Shown: positions 17,272 through 29,089 of the stretch, one piece after another | Layout: every line of letters begins with the position of its first letter | Numbering within the stretch: the first letter of the stretch is position 1 | DNA from: Halocaridina rubra | Lineage: Eukaryota; Arthropoda; Malacostraca; Decapoda; Atyidae | Direction: 5' to 3' | Assembly: GCA_037179515.1 (NCBI GenBank) | Contig: JAXCGZ010000114.1 | Span: forward strand, 67,501-131,500 | Length of the DNA: 64,000 nt | Notes under the pieces: generated by a model | What the model saw: only the letters and a program-made list of their open reading frames with translations | Told to the model about the DNA's origin: nothing | Database searches by the model: none | Position numbers and translations under genes: made by a program

Positions 17272-19248
17272 CGTGTGTAATTACCTAACTGCAATTACCT
17301 AAATATGCTTGCGGCGAAGAGCCCTAAGCTCGTAACTTCCTGTCTCTTGATCGGTTCAAATTTGTACTTAATGATACTTATCATACTTGTCCTTAGCGCT
17401 ATGAATTGAGTTACCATTTACTACCTCCTCAGTTAGAAAATTCTAATTATCAACTACTCTGTCACTAAAAAGGATCTTCCTTACATCCTGCAATGAAGTT
17501 TTCTTATGAAGCTTCAAACTATGACCTCTAGTTCAGGAGCCAGCCATATCAAAATATCAATCCCTATCAACTCTGTCACAACCATGAAGGAATTTAAAAA
17601 TTGTCACCATATCCCCCTCAATCTTCTACTTCGAGTGATGGTAAGTCTAATTCCCTCAGCCTCTCATCATAATTAAGCTTGCGTATATCTGGTACCAGTT
17701 TCGTGGCATGTCTGAACTTTTTCCAGCTTAACTACGTAGTTTTTCAAGCTTGGATTCAGAAAGGGGGCTGCATGCTCAAGCTTTGACCTCACATAGGTAT
17801 CATAAATATTTCTGAGCATTTCCTTGTCCATTTGCCTAAAGGCTACCCTTATATTTGCTAAGAAAGCATTTGCTGCCCTTCTTATGCCGTTTATATGCAT
17901 TTCTGGATACAAACCGGCCAGTATGCTTACTCCTAGATCTCTTTCATTCTCTGTCTCTTGAAGTTCTACTCCTGCCGTTGAGTAGTCAAATTTGGGCCTT
18001 CTTGCACTTGTATCCACTCCCATTACCTTACATTCTGAAGTATCTAATTTCATTAGCCACTTTTCGGACCAATCATGCAGACTATTTAGATCTTCCTGAA
18101 GTTCTCTACCATTTCTCTCGTTTTTTACTTTTTCATAATCTTTGTATTGTCTGCAAGCATATTCATGAATGAATTTACAGACTCTAGTAGGCCATTTACA
18201 TATACAGGGAACAAAAGTGGCCCTAAACCTGATCCCAATAGAACTCCACTTCTAACTCTTCTCCATTAAGACATTGAGTGTCTTACTCTAATCCTCTGTT
18301 CCCTTCCTTCTAAGTATGTTTATATCCATTTCAAGACATTTCTACCTATTCTTGCAATTGATTGCAACTTCTTAATAAGTCTCATATACTGGACAGTGTT
18401 AAATGCTTTCTGGAAGTCTAGGAATATGCAATCTGCCCAGCCCTCTCTTCCCTGTAAAATTCGGCTTACCTCATCATAAAATTCTAATAAGTTTGTTACT
18501 GTTGATCTACCTTTTCTGAAGCCATGTTGTCTCACTGACAAAAACTTGAAGGATTCAAAGTGACGAGAGATATGTGTCCTTTTTTTTTATTACTGTGTCA
18601 CCGAGACACGCAAAAACTGCCCTTATCAATATAGGCCCGAGCACGAGAAAATACCAAGACGAAGGAAAAGAAAAAGCTTAAGGACAAGGCAGAATTAAGA
18701 TAATGTCACAGAAAGGAAAACGACACACAGAAAAAACAGTCCAAGTACAGAGGACCCAGAGATAATGAGGAATAGGCCCTGAGATGATGATAGATCTGCT
18801 TTTTGAAGGATGATAGGTCATAAGAATTGGGAAAGACAGAAGGAAGAAGAGAGTTCCAAAGTCTGGAGGTAGAAGGGAAGAAGCACCGACCAATCCACGA
18901 GCTACAAATCTCCACACAGTACCTGTGAGATCAGGCCGCTTGGCGAGTGTTTCTCCATAGCTATGCAAACTATGCTGGTCAAGGAAACAGGTCTAAAGTT
19001 TTTAGACATATTCCTTCTCCCCTTTTTGAAGACAAGTATCACGTTTGCTTGGAATCTCCCCTGACTCCAGCAATTTTTTAAATATGATACTTAGTACCGC
19101 TGATACTGAATTTGCGCATTTTTTAGGTACATCAGGGGATAAATCATCAGGACCTGTTGCTTTATGGACATCTAACTCCATCAGCATTTTGCATGGCTCT
19201 GTGGCTAAAAGGATGATGTTATCTAATACCGGCCCATTAGCTCCTATA
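17272..19248 (-). mobile_element. Family A LINE fragment, unit 2, interrupted by family B
   Basis: It has the same extent as unit 1 (3' tail at 17272; right border after ctcctata near 19248). A 385-bp family B insertion lies at 18569-18952; without it the unit is about 1.59 kb. Readable pieces include KLDTSECKVMGVDTSARRPK, YVRSKLEHAAPFLNPSLKNY, and MSVRQHGFRKGRSTVTNLL with CIFLDFQKAFNTV (RT region). Decayed and non-functional. Confidence 0.8.
18569..18952 (-). mobile_element. Family B LINE 3' fragment nested in family A
   Basis: Minus-strand poly(A) (T run at about 18579-18586), family B 3' UTR and the ORF2 end (a FPSTSRLWNSLLPSVFPNSY stretch). It interrupts family A between its gagatatgtgtcct and tttctccatagc segments. 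About 6 bp of the target seems lost rather than duplicated. This gives a relative age: the family A unit existed before this insertion. Confidence 0.78.
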
Positions 19249-21921
19249 GTGCGCAATTTTCTAATTGTGCTTATGAGAAAGAGCCAAGCTCTTAATTTCC
19301 CGTCTCCTGATCGTATTTTGTACTTAGTGATACTTATCATACTTGTCCTTAAAGCTATGGATTGAGTTAGCATTAACCACCTCCTCGCTTAGTGAATTCC
19401 AATTATCAACTACTCTGTCACTAAAAAAAGTACTTCCTTACATCCTGCAAAGAAGTTTTCTTGCAAAGCTTCAAACTATGACCTCTAGTTCTAGTGCCAG
19501 CCATATCAAAATATCAATCCCTATCCACTCTGTTATTTCCATGAAAGAATTTAAATACTGTCAACATATCCCCCTCAATCTTCTAGCTTCAGGTGATAGC
19601 AAGTCTATATCCCTCGGCCTCTCATCATAGCTGACATTGCGTATTACTGCTACCAGTTTCGTGGCATGTCTTTGAACTTCTTCCAGCTTAACTACGTGCT
19701 TTTTCCAGTGCGAATGTAAAAAGGGGGCTGCATTTTCAAGCTTTGGCCTCAAATAGGTATCATAAATATATTTGAACATTTCCTTCTCCAAGTGCCTGAA
19801 GGCTACCCTTACATTTGCTAAGAAAGCATTTGCTGTCCTCACTATGACATTTATATGCATTTCTAGAGTTAAACCCTGACTGCAGCAATTTTTTAAATAT
19901 GAGACTTTAGTGCCGCTGATATTAAAGTTACACATTTTTTAATATATAAGACGATATATCATCAGGACCTGTAGCTTTATGGACATCAGCGCTTTGCATA
20001 CCTCTGTGGCTGGAGTGATGATGTTCTCTAATAACAGCCCATGAGCTTCTATCTCTGCAATCTGAGGGGGTGGGGTATTTTCTACTGTGAATACTGATTG
20101 AAATTCCTTTTTCGATTCTTTGCAGATCTCTTCATCCGTCTCCGTGATGCTTCCATCTGCTCTCTTAAGCTCTAAACCCTGTTCTTTTATCTTTAGGTTT
20201 CTTCTGGTAAAGCTGTGGAAAAGCTTGACATTTTGTTTAGCCTTCCTGGTGATGTTCTTTTCATAGTTTCACTCTGCCTCTCTTCTTTTACTTAGGTAAT
20301 CATTTCTTGCTCTTTCATTGGTCAGCCAGGCATTTATGTTTTTTCTCCTCCTATGCTCTTTTCAGCATTTGTCTCTCCACTATTTAGCTCTCTTACACTC
20401 ATTATTGAACCATATCAATCTGGCACGAATTACACCTACTTTGGTGACAGGTATGCAGCAATCTACTATCTTCCCATATTTCTCACAAAAGATGTCGTAT
20501 TTCTTGCACAGATTTGTTAAATAAGGTCCTCCACTCAAAAACTGCAAAAGGCTCATTCATTTTGATGTAATCTCCCTTCAGATAGTATCTCCTCATGTCC
20601 TCAGTGCCTCTACTCTCAGGCAGAACATCTTCAGTGATATACTCCATCAACTACACACAGGGGTCACTCTTTCCAATTGGTGGTTCATGCTCATTATTTT
20701 CAATATCAAACACGTCATCTGTGAATACCAGATCAAGGAGCGATGGCTCATTCCCACCCCTGGCCCTCGTTGGTTCCAGTACTTAATGGTGTAGGAAATT
20801 CCCTAGTAAGCAATCTAGGAATCTTGCCCCGAATGAGTCCTCACCACTGTGTGGGTCAAGATTTATCCAAGCTATCTATCTATGTTTAAAATCTCCCATA
20901 ATCAATATCCTTCATTTTCTCTCCCGTTCAATGTTACCAACTGAGTTTATGACTTCAATAGTACCTATATGACTTTCCTCATAACTTTTTAGCCTATATT
21001 GGTTCCTTGGTGAATTATATACAACAGTTATTATAATGCTCTCTGGCCCAGTATTTATGCGAGCGACAAGAAATTCCTTGAACTCACTTGCTATACCAAA
21101 GTTTATTTCTTCAACTTGACTCCTTTCACTTATGAGCAGTGTTATCCCTCCACCAATCTTCTCAGATCTTTCAACCCTTAATATTCTGAAGCCCTAAGGA
21201 AAAACTGTGACACTGCTTATGTTCTCACTCAACTTAGTCTCTGTAACTGCTACTTTGTCTACCTTATTGTTGTGAATCATATCTTTTAATTCAACTGCCT
21301 TACCAGCTAATTCATCAGCATTTGTGAATAAGAATATTAATGAGGCCTCATCCCCTGATCTTCTGTCATTATCTTCTTTATCTCCTCTTTGTCTGGAAGA
21401 ACTCTGAAATAAAAATATTACTTTTCTTCTTCATTTCTTTCCTCATCTAACCTTCTAACCTCTTGCAACAAGTTTTTGATCCTTTCCATCTCTTCCTGTA
21501 TTCTGTATCATCTAATGAACACTTTTTTGAATTCTTTAAGGCCTTTTAGGCTTTTTTTCCTCATCAATATTTGTCTACATGTCCCCTCTCTCAAAGGTTA
21601 CTTTTGCTGGTCTTTGCTTTCCCTCCCTAGAATATGTACCTAGTTGTTGAATGTTTACAATATCCCCAGGACCATATACTATGCCAAGCGTTCTTATCAG
21701 GTCTAAATATCTAGATTCATTTTCTTCAAGTCTCCTCTTCTATGATGGCTCCGGGATTAGCTTATGCCTGAGATTACCACTGTCTTCTCTATATCAAGTG
21801 CCTGTTTAATCAGTGGATTTGCCTTTTCCATCACAATGTCTTTCATTTTTTCTATAAATGTTCCTTTATAGTCAATTGTTTGTATGTTTTCCAGTGCCAC
21901 CACCTTCACACTCTCTTTTAC
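19249..21921 (-). mobile_element. Family A LINE copy with internal deletion
   Basis: The 3' part (19249-~19870) carries the C-terminal ORF2 region (RPKLENAAPFLHSHWKKHVV). At about 19870 it jumps to the inter-domain region, so most of the RT core is deleted. It then continues through the endonuclease (remnants of SDHCVL-type and GDFNH-type motifs; a GGGITLLIS-like segment near 21140) into the ORF1 end. It is cut at 21921, where the next copy's tail starts. Numerous stops. Confidence 0.78.
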
Positions 21922-24900
21922 TGTGTGTGATTACCTAATTGTGATTACCTAATTGTGTTTACGGGAAAGACCCCAAAGCTCCAATCTTCCCGTCTCCTGA
22001 TCGGTTCCATTTTATACTTAGTGATACTTATCATACCTGTCCTTAAAACTATGGATTGAGATAGCATTAACTACCTCCTCGCTTAGCCAATTCCAATTAT
22101 CAACTACTCTTACACTGAAAAAGTATTTCCTTACATCCTGCAAAGAAGTTTTCTTACCAAGCTTCAAACTATGACCTCTAATTCTAGAGCCAGCCATATC
22201 AAAATATCGATCCCTATCCACTCTATCATAACCATGAAGGAATTTAAAGACTGTCACCATATCCCCCCTCACTCTTCTAGCTTCGAGTGATGGTAAGTCT
22301 AATTCCCTCAGCCTCTCATCATAACTGAGATTGCGTATTTCTGGCACCAGTTTTGTGGCATGTCTTTGAACTTTTTCAATCTTAGCTATGTGCTTTTTCA
22401 AGTGCGGATTCCAAAAGGGGGCTGCATATTCGAGTTTTGGCCTCACATAGGTTACATAAATATTTCTGAACATTTCCTGGTCCACGTGCCTGAAGGCTAC
22501 CCTTACATATCATTAGAATGCATATGCTGCCCTTACTACGCCATTTATATGTATTTCTGGAGACAAATCTGCCAGTATGTTTACTCCTAGATGTCTCTCA
22601 TTTTCTGTCTCTTGAAGTTGTACTCCAGCCACCGAGTAGTCAAGCTTGGGCCGTCTTGCACTTGTACCCATTCTCATTACCTTACATTTTGAAGTATTGA
22701 ATTTCATTAGCCACTTTTCTGACCACTCATGCAGATTATTTAGATCCTCCTGAAGTTCTCTACCATTGTTCTCATTTTTTACTTTCTTCACAATCTTTGC
22801 ATGATCTGCAAACATATTCATGAATGAATTTACAGACTCTGGTAGGTCATTTACATATACAAGGAACAAAAGTGGCCCTAAAACTGAACCCTGTGGAACT
22901 CCACTACTAACTCTTCTCCATTCAGACACCGAGTGTCTTACTATAACCCTCTGTTCCCTTCCTTCTAAGTAAGTTTTTATCCATTCCAAAACATTTCCAC
23001 CTATTCTAGCCATGGATTGCAGCTTCCTAATAAGTCTCCCATGTGGAACAGTGTCAAACGCTTTCTGGAAGTCTAGGAATATGCAATCTCCCCAGCCCTC
23101 TCTTTCCTGTAAGATGTGGCTTACCTCATCATAAAATTCTAATAAGTTTGTTACTGTTGATCTATCTTCTCTGAAGCCATGTTGCCTCACTGACAAAAAG
23201 TTGAAGGATTCCAAGTGAAGAGAGATATGTTTCCTTAGTAGTTTCTCCATAACTTTGCAAACTATGCTGGTCAAGGAAACTGGTCTATAGTTCAGAGCCG
23301 TATCCCTCCTTCCCTTTTTGAAGATAGGTATCACATTTGCTTGTTTCCAGCATCTTGGAATCTCCCCCAACTCCAGTGACTCCTTAAATATGATACTTAT
23401 TGCCACTGATATTGTGTTTACGCATTTTTAAGCACATTAGGGGATATATCATCAGGACCTGTATCTTTATGAACATCTAAATCCATCAGCGCTTTTCATA
23501 CCTCTGTGGCTGTAAGGTTGATGTTCTCTAATACCGGCCCTTGAGCTTCTATCACTGCAATCTGAGGGGGTGGGGTATTTTCTACTGTAAATACTGACTG
23601 AAACTCCTTGTTCAATTCTTTGCAGATCTCTTCATCCGTCTCAGTGATGCTTCCATCCGCTCTCTTTAGCCTTAAAACCTGTTCTTTTACCTTCAGTTTT
23701 CCTCTGATAAAGCTGTGGAAAAGCTTGGGATTTTCTTTAGCCTTCCTGGTAATGTCCCTCTCATAGTCTCTCTCTGCCTCTCTCCTTTACTTAGGTAGTC
23801 ATTTCTTGCTCTTTCATTGGTCAGCCAGGCATTTATGATTTTTCTCCTCCTATACCTTTTCCAGCATTTGTCTCTCCACTCCTTAGCTCTTTTACACCCA
23901 TTATCGAACCATTTTTCTCTGGCATGAATTACACCTACTTTGGTGACAGGTATGCAGCAATCTACTATCTTCCCATATTTCTCACAAAAGATGTCATACA
24001 TTTCTTGTACAGATTTGTTGTAAAATAAGGTTCTCCAGTCAATAACTGCAAAAAGCTCATTCATTTTGATGTAATCTCCTTTCGGATAGTTCCTCCTCAT
24101 GTCCTCAGTGCCTCTACTCTCAGGAAGAATATCTTCAATGATATACTCCATCAACAACACACAGTGGTCACTCTTTCCAATTGGTGGTTCATACTCAATT
24201 TTTTCAATATCCAACACATTATCTGTGAACACTAGATCAAGTAGTGATGGCTCATCCCCACTCCTGGCCCTTGTTGGTTCCATTACATGTTGGTGTAGGA
24301 AATTCCCTTGTACCTAATCTAGGAATCTTTCCCCGAATGAGTCCTCACCACTGTGTGGGTCAAGATTTATCCAATCTATCTCTTTATGATTAAAGTCTCC
24401 CATAATCAAAATCCTACATTTTTTTTCCCGTGCCATGTTAACAACTGAGTTTATGACTTCAATAGTACCTATATGACTTTCCTCATAAAGTTCAAGCCTA
24501 TTTTGGTTCCTTGGTGGGTTGTATACAACAGTTATTATAATGCTCTCTGACCCAGTATTTATGCGAGCAACAAGAAATTCCTTGAACTCACTTTCTATAG
24601 CCAAGTTTATTTCTTCAACTTGAATCCTTTCACTTATGAGCAGTGCTATCCCTCCACCAGTCCTCTCAGATCTTTCAACCCTTAGTATTCTGAAGCCCTA
24701 AGGAAAAACTGTGACACTGTTTATGTCCTCACTCAACTTAGTCTCTGTAATTGCTACTATATCTGCCTTACTGTTGTGAATCCTATCTTTTAATTCTACT
24801 GCCTTACCAGCTAATCCATCAGCATTTGTGTATAATAATCTTAATGAGGCCCCATCCCCTGATCTTCTGTCATTATCTTCTTTATCTCCCCTTTGTCTGG

Positions 24901-25833
24901 AAGAACTCTGTAAAGAAAATTTTTCTTCTCTTCTTCATTTCTTTCATCATTTAACCTTCTTGCCTCTTGCAACAAGTTTTTGATCTTTCCCATCTCTTCC
25001 TGTGTTCTCTATCGTCTAATGAACACTTCTTTGAATTCTTGAAGGTCTTTTAGACTTTTTTTCTCAACAATATTTCCCTACATGTTTCCCCTCTCTCAAA
25101 GGTTACTTTTGTTGGTCTCGGCTTTCCTTCCCTCGAATATTTACTTAGTTGGTGTATGTTTACAATATCCTCAGGACCACAAACTACTCCAAGCTTTCTT
25201 ATCAGGTCTACAACCCTAGCTTTATTTTCTTCAAGTCTCCCCTGCCATGTTGGCTCCTGGGATTCGCTTATGCCTGAGATTACCACTTTCTTCTCCTTAT
25301 CAAGTGCCTGTCTGATGAGTGGGTTTGCCCTTTCCATCTCAAAGTCTTTCATATTTTTCGATTACTGTCTCTTTATAGTCAACTGTTTGTATGCTTTCCA
25401 GTGCCACCACCTTTACAGCCTCTTTTACTGCCACATTCCCCTTTAGTGCATCAGCAAAGGAAGTTTTCATGGCATCATTTTCCATATTCAGCTCCTGGAA
25501 CTCTTTTCTGAACTGTTCAATGTTTTCCTTAATCTGGACATTCCAAGCAGCAATCTCGTCTCTCTCAGAAGAGAGCAGTGAACTAACATCTAATTCCTTT
25601 AGGTTGTCATTCAGCTGTTTGTTTTTATCTTCTTGTTTAGAAATTCAAGATTCTAGTTGACTCCTTTCCCCTTCCAGCTTCTTTATTCTTTTTTCTAGTT
25701 CCTTTCTCTCCCCCTTGTGCTTTATTTGCTTCCTCCAAAGATCTTATTTGCTCTCTGAGTGTTTCATTTTCTTTCATTTCTCCATCCATATTCCGAATTT
25801 TATCATCAAGGCTTATAACCATTGCCTCTAATA

Positions 25834-25836
<3 letters not shown>
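21922..25836 (-). mobile_element. Family A LINE, nearly full coding length (3.9 kb)
   Basis: The 3' tail begins at 21922 with two clean ATTAGGTAATCACA-type repeats, a hairpin region near 21961-21990, ORF2 (22018-~24860) and ORF1 (~24860-25836). The 5' end is truncated within ORF1, directly at a (GT)n tract. No 5' leader is present. Same orientation and domain order as the copies at 41-60 kb. Confidence 0.85.
22018..24860 (-). pseudogene. Family A ORF2 (endonuclease-RT), broken
   Basis: The order is APE-type endonuclease (GDFNHKEIDWINLDPHSGED; SLLDLVFTDN; GKSDHCVLLMEY), a basic linker (EWRDKCWKRYRRRK), RT (NYRPVSLTSIVCKVMEKLL; QHGFREDRSTVTNL; CIFLDFQKAFDTVPHGRL; GVPQGSVLGPLLFLVYVNDL) and CR1-type C-terminal part (LSYDERLRELDLPSLEARR). 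The catalytic motif C reads FADH instead of FADD. Two adjacent stops sit near 22513-22518, one at the LDCVQ position (~24314), and a 1-nt deletion near 23785 shifts frame between the two halves. Not functional. Confidence 0.85.

Positions 25837-25871
<35 letters not shown>
25837..25871. repeat. (GT)n at the 5' border of a LINE
   Basis: A 35-bp GT run abuts the truncated 5' end of the 21.9-25.8 kb LINE. A much longer one is found at the 5' end of the 55.7-59.7 kb copy. Confidence 0.95.
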
Positions 25872-25873
<2 letters not shown>

Positions 25874-26413
25874 ACAATAGGCATGCAAATTTCCAATGAA
25901 ATGGAATCTAGTATACAAACTCTACTATGAGATTCATAAAGGACCAGGGTAAGCATCATTAACTAGCTTGGTTTTAACCAAGAAATGAAGTAGAATGCAG
26001 GACATTAGTAAGTGGCACTCCAAACATTAAAATGGGATCTATATCTATGAATTTAATGGAACTCACTAAAAAAGAGGGACCTGTCATTGGGCGCAAGGAC
26101 TATACACTTTAAAAAGTATTGAAACTATTGTTTCAATGATCACCTAGAATAAAAAAACTCAATTAAGCTTTCAATACTAATTGGAAATGTTTTCTTGCAT
26201 AAATAAAGAGGAATGTAGAGAAATATATTATCAATGTAAAGAACAGTAAAACGAACTTGCAAAATGAACAAAAATACAGAATCACATAGTATGGATTCGG
26301 ATTTACGTCACGAACTCCCTTTTCTACTAAAGGCTAGGACAGTTGCCTTCTTACGAAGGACTTGTTTTGGCAGATGCAATCGTTACCCTGAGTGTATGCC
26401 CTTACTAACCTCA
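25872..26413. other. No recognisable gene
   Basis: AT-rich sequence with no open frame or motif that I can support. Confidence 0.45.
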
Positions 26414-26484
26414 GTCCGTGACGGGGCGCGAACCCTCGACCTGACGCCTCAGAGTCGTAGATGCTACCATTTTGCCACGGAGAC
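26414..26484 (-). pseudogene. tRNA-Gln-like module (SINE head or tRNA pseudogene)
   Basis: Reverse strand starts GTCTCCGTGGCAAAATGGTA (A-box-like TGGCAAAATGG) and holds a B box GGTTCGCGCC. The anticodon loop reads CTCTGAG with CTG in the anticodon place (Gln type). The T stem has three G-C pairs around TTCGCGC but one mismatch, and the acceptor stem has about two mismatches. It is unrelated to the 276-bp array. A SINE head is as likely as a lone tRNA pseudogene. Confidence 0.55.
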
Positions 26485-26839
26485 TACAATACGGAATCAC
26501 ATGGTAACTGAGCTAAATAAGAAGACAGAAAAGTAGCAAAGCTAACTAAGCACAGTGTGCTTTATCTGATAACTGATTTAAGTGATATTCAATTATATTC
26601 CAGAAGTCAGTTTTGACACAGTTAGTAGACAAGCATTGTGGAGAAAGTTGTAATTGCATGGTATGAGGGGAATTTTATAGAATTTGTTCCAAGGTTTTAC
26701 TTGAGTAGTTCAGTACATTTGCCGGGAAGGATGAGAGCTATTGGGTTGAGGTGAATGTGAAGTGAATGAGGTGAAGGGTGTGCATTACCATGTAGTAATA
26801 TGGCCCATGGCAACATCCGCCGGTTGCAATACTACAGCT
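26485..26839. other. No recognisable gene
   Basis: Sequence between the tRNA-like module and a dispersed repeat. A short segment (atggcccatggcaacatccgccgg spread over 26800-26823) is GC-richer. It could be the body of a SINE headed by another module, but no second copy is in the window to confirm it. Confidence 0.4.
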
Positions 26840-26985
26840 GAAGGGTCTTTTGGACTTAACTAGGACTGTCCATGATAGTTCTATGTTAAGTCTTCCTTCA
26901 AAGACTTTTCTTTTTCTATGCCTACATCAACACTGACTATTCTTGAATATTTGTTACACATCTCTTATTATCCCTTCACATCTAA
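26840..26985 (+). repeat. Dispersed repeat, also at 38.55-38.69 kb
   Basis: It shares ordered blocks with 38545-38690: ggact.g.cc, taagtcttc, ctttttctat/ctttccctat, acatc.aca.c, ttgttacacatctc against gagttactcctctc, and atcccttcacat. Overall similarity by eye is perhaps two thirds. Both copies lead into LINE sequence. Family unknown. Confidence 0.45.
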
Positions 26986-27614
26986 CAAATCAATTGTTAT
27001 TTGCAAATGACATGGTGCTGGTGAATGATTTTGAGGAAGAACCAAAGCAGTTGGTGACTGAGTTTGTGGGATTATATGAGAGAAGGAAGTTACAGGTAAC
27101 TGTTAGTAGAACTAAAGTTATAGGATGTATGATTAGTGTTGATGGTGACAGGTTCAATGTAAGAGTGAATGTAAAGATGCTTGGGGAAGCCGAGTATCTG
27201 GGGTTGCATGTAGCAGTGATTGGATGAGAGGATGAGGAGGTGTGCTACAGAGAGAGGGAAGTAGGTAAATATATATGTGGGTGTAAACTGCATGTGACAT
27301 AGGTACTTAGGAATGATTGCAAAGAGAAAATTAAATTAAAGTGCTTCTGCCTTTAGTTTTATATGGAACCGAGACTTGGAATACAAAAGAGGATGAAATG
27401 AACAAGTTGAATGTAATGGAGAAGTGTCTGAGGAATATGATAGGTTTGTCAAAGTTAGATAGAGAGAAAAACGAGAAAGTGAGTCAGAGCACATTAGTTT
27501 GAAAAAATATATTACACAAGTTAGACAAGAGTGCATGAGATTCTGTGGGCACATGGAAATAGTGAATGAGGAAAAATTAACAAAGAGTTTGCGAACAGTA
27601 GTAAATAAAGTAAT
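26986..27614 (+). mobile_element. Family C LINE, left part (split by LTR element)
   Basis: Plus-strand RT remnant: LLFANDMVLVNDFEEEPKQL has the motif C as FAND, so one of the two catalytic Asp is changed to Asn. It is followed by LYERRKLQVTVSRTKVIGCM, VKMLGEAEYLGLHV, and an LYGTETWNTKEDEMNKLNVM-like stretch. The same order of blocks is in the better copy at 60.1-61.5 kb. The sequence is interrupted at 27614 by the LTR element and resumes at 32094. Confidence 0.78.
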
Positions 27615-27760
27615 TGAAGGGTTGCTATTTCCTGTATGATAAGTTTTCCCTAATGTATGTCTTTATCTTTTCCACACTTTCCAGCAGTTAGTCACGTTTC
27701 ACCTACTGCATAATAAAGATTTGTTCCATCAATGCCCATATTACTCTTCAACCACCATCA
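27615..27760 (+). repeat. 5' LTR of the nested Gypsy-type element
   Basis: 146 bp, with an AATAAA polyadenylation signal at 27712-27717. Shares cctgtatgataagttttccc and taatgtatgtctt with the 3' LTR. Differs from it at roughly 20-25 positions by eye. No clear primer-binding site follows immediately; a TGG occurs 12 nt in. Confidence 0.88.
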
Positions 27761-27779
27761 TAGTGCAGAGATTTGGAAC

Positions 27780-28670
27780 TTATGCCTAGGTCCTGATATA
27801 AAGCATGACCACCTCTTCCAGACTTTGTGGGGTGATGCCCTCCAGGCTCCATGTCATGGTCGCCTCACCAGCTCTTCGTCAAAGCTGGAGGTTGCAAATG
27901 AGCCAAAAGCAGGTCATGGCAACCCCGGTACTGGCAATTGTCACCCCTTTTCAACATGTTCCACTGGCATCACACGTTGTGGTGCCCTTTGGTCTAGAGC
28001 AATGCAAGGTTGAGATGTCTTCTGCCACCTTCAAGTCATTAAGGCTGTCCATGGAGGTCTGGATATTCCTTAACAGGTGATCAGCCCTATAAGCCAGCAT
28101 GCATATCCAACTGACCTGTGTGCCGGCTCTACAACAAATTAATTGTAGGTTTATGTGACCCAGTGCTGAAAAGAGATATTTATAAGAATTTCTTTTTGTA
28201 TGACAGTGTAGACAAGCTTAGATGTAAGTGTTTGGCCTTCGAAGCAGCAGCATGAAATGTTGATATTAACGGGTCATATTACCTCCAATGTTCACCTTCA
28301 CAGGTTGCAACAGCAATGGAGGATGATGACGAGGTAGCTGTCGCTGCCATGCACATGACCCCCCAGCCATCCCTCACCAAGCCCTGTGGAAATTGAGGGG
28401 ATTTGCACGTGGATAAGAGATTCTGCCCTGCCAAAGGCATTACCTGCCAAAAGGTGGAGCACTTCAGGAAGTGTTGCAGGAGTAAAAAGAAGGCTCCTTC
28501 GGCAAAAGTATTTAGTATCATGATGGTGGAGTCTACTACGTCCCCCAATCCCTCCTGGCTGTGTCTATTTCCTTATCCAGTGAGGGGGTGGCACACCTCA
28601 CCATGGTTGTTGCCAACATGGGCGCTCAGGTATGTGTGGCAGGGATGTCGCTGCTCTGCTCGTTACAACA
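27780..28670 (+). pseudogene. Gag and protease remnants (nested element)
   Basis: A Gag-like start (LGPDIKHDHLFQTLWGDAL) and a later KRDIYKNFFLYDS-type segment precede a zinc-knuckle region reading CPAKGITCQKVEHFRKCC with C-x6-C-x4-H-x4-C spacing, followed by basic residues. At about 28600 the protease reads VVANMGAQVCVAG. The active-site Asp-Thr of the family (DTGA) is replaced by Asn-Met, so the enzyme would be dead even without the frame breaks. Confidence 0.72.
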
Positions 28671-29089
28671 ACCCCCAACCTAGTTTACGCATCGACAAGG
28701 TCTGAAGGATGTGGCAGGGCACCACCTGCGATATATGGGCATTGCAGAATCCCACATTACCTTGGATGGTGTGTCAGCAGTTCAGGAGATTTATTTTGTA
28801 GAATCAACCCTGTACCTATGCTTATCCTTGACATCTTCCCACACCATATACCCACTGCAGCCCCCCTCGTGGTGGAGGAAGTTACCTGCCCACTACTCCT
28901 CATGGCCATACCCTTCTCACCCCTGGAGGAGAAAGTTGCACAAGTTCATGAGTGGCTACTCCAATACTTCTCATCATTCACCTTCAACACTATGAGGTTG
29001 CCACTCCCGGTAATGTCCGGCCCCCCACCACATACACTTAGCTCCTGGATCCCGCCCTTATGCTGGCCACATCCCCGCCACCGTCCCCA

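Noticed and set aside
28147..28175. Second copy of the host exon start (gtttatgtgac shared with 33085)
   Set aside because: The match is only ~12 bp and lies within the gag region of the nested LTR element. Judged to be chance.
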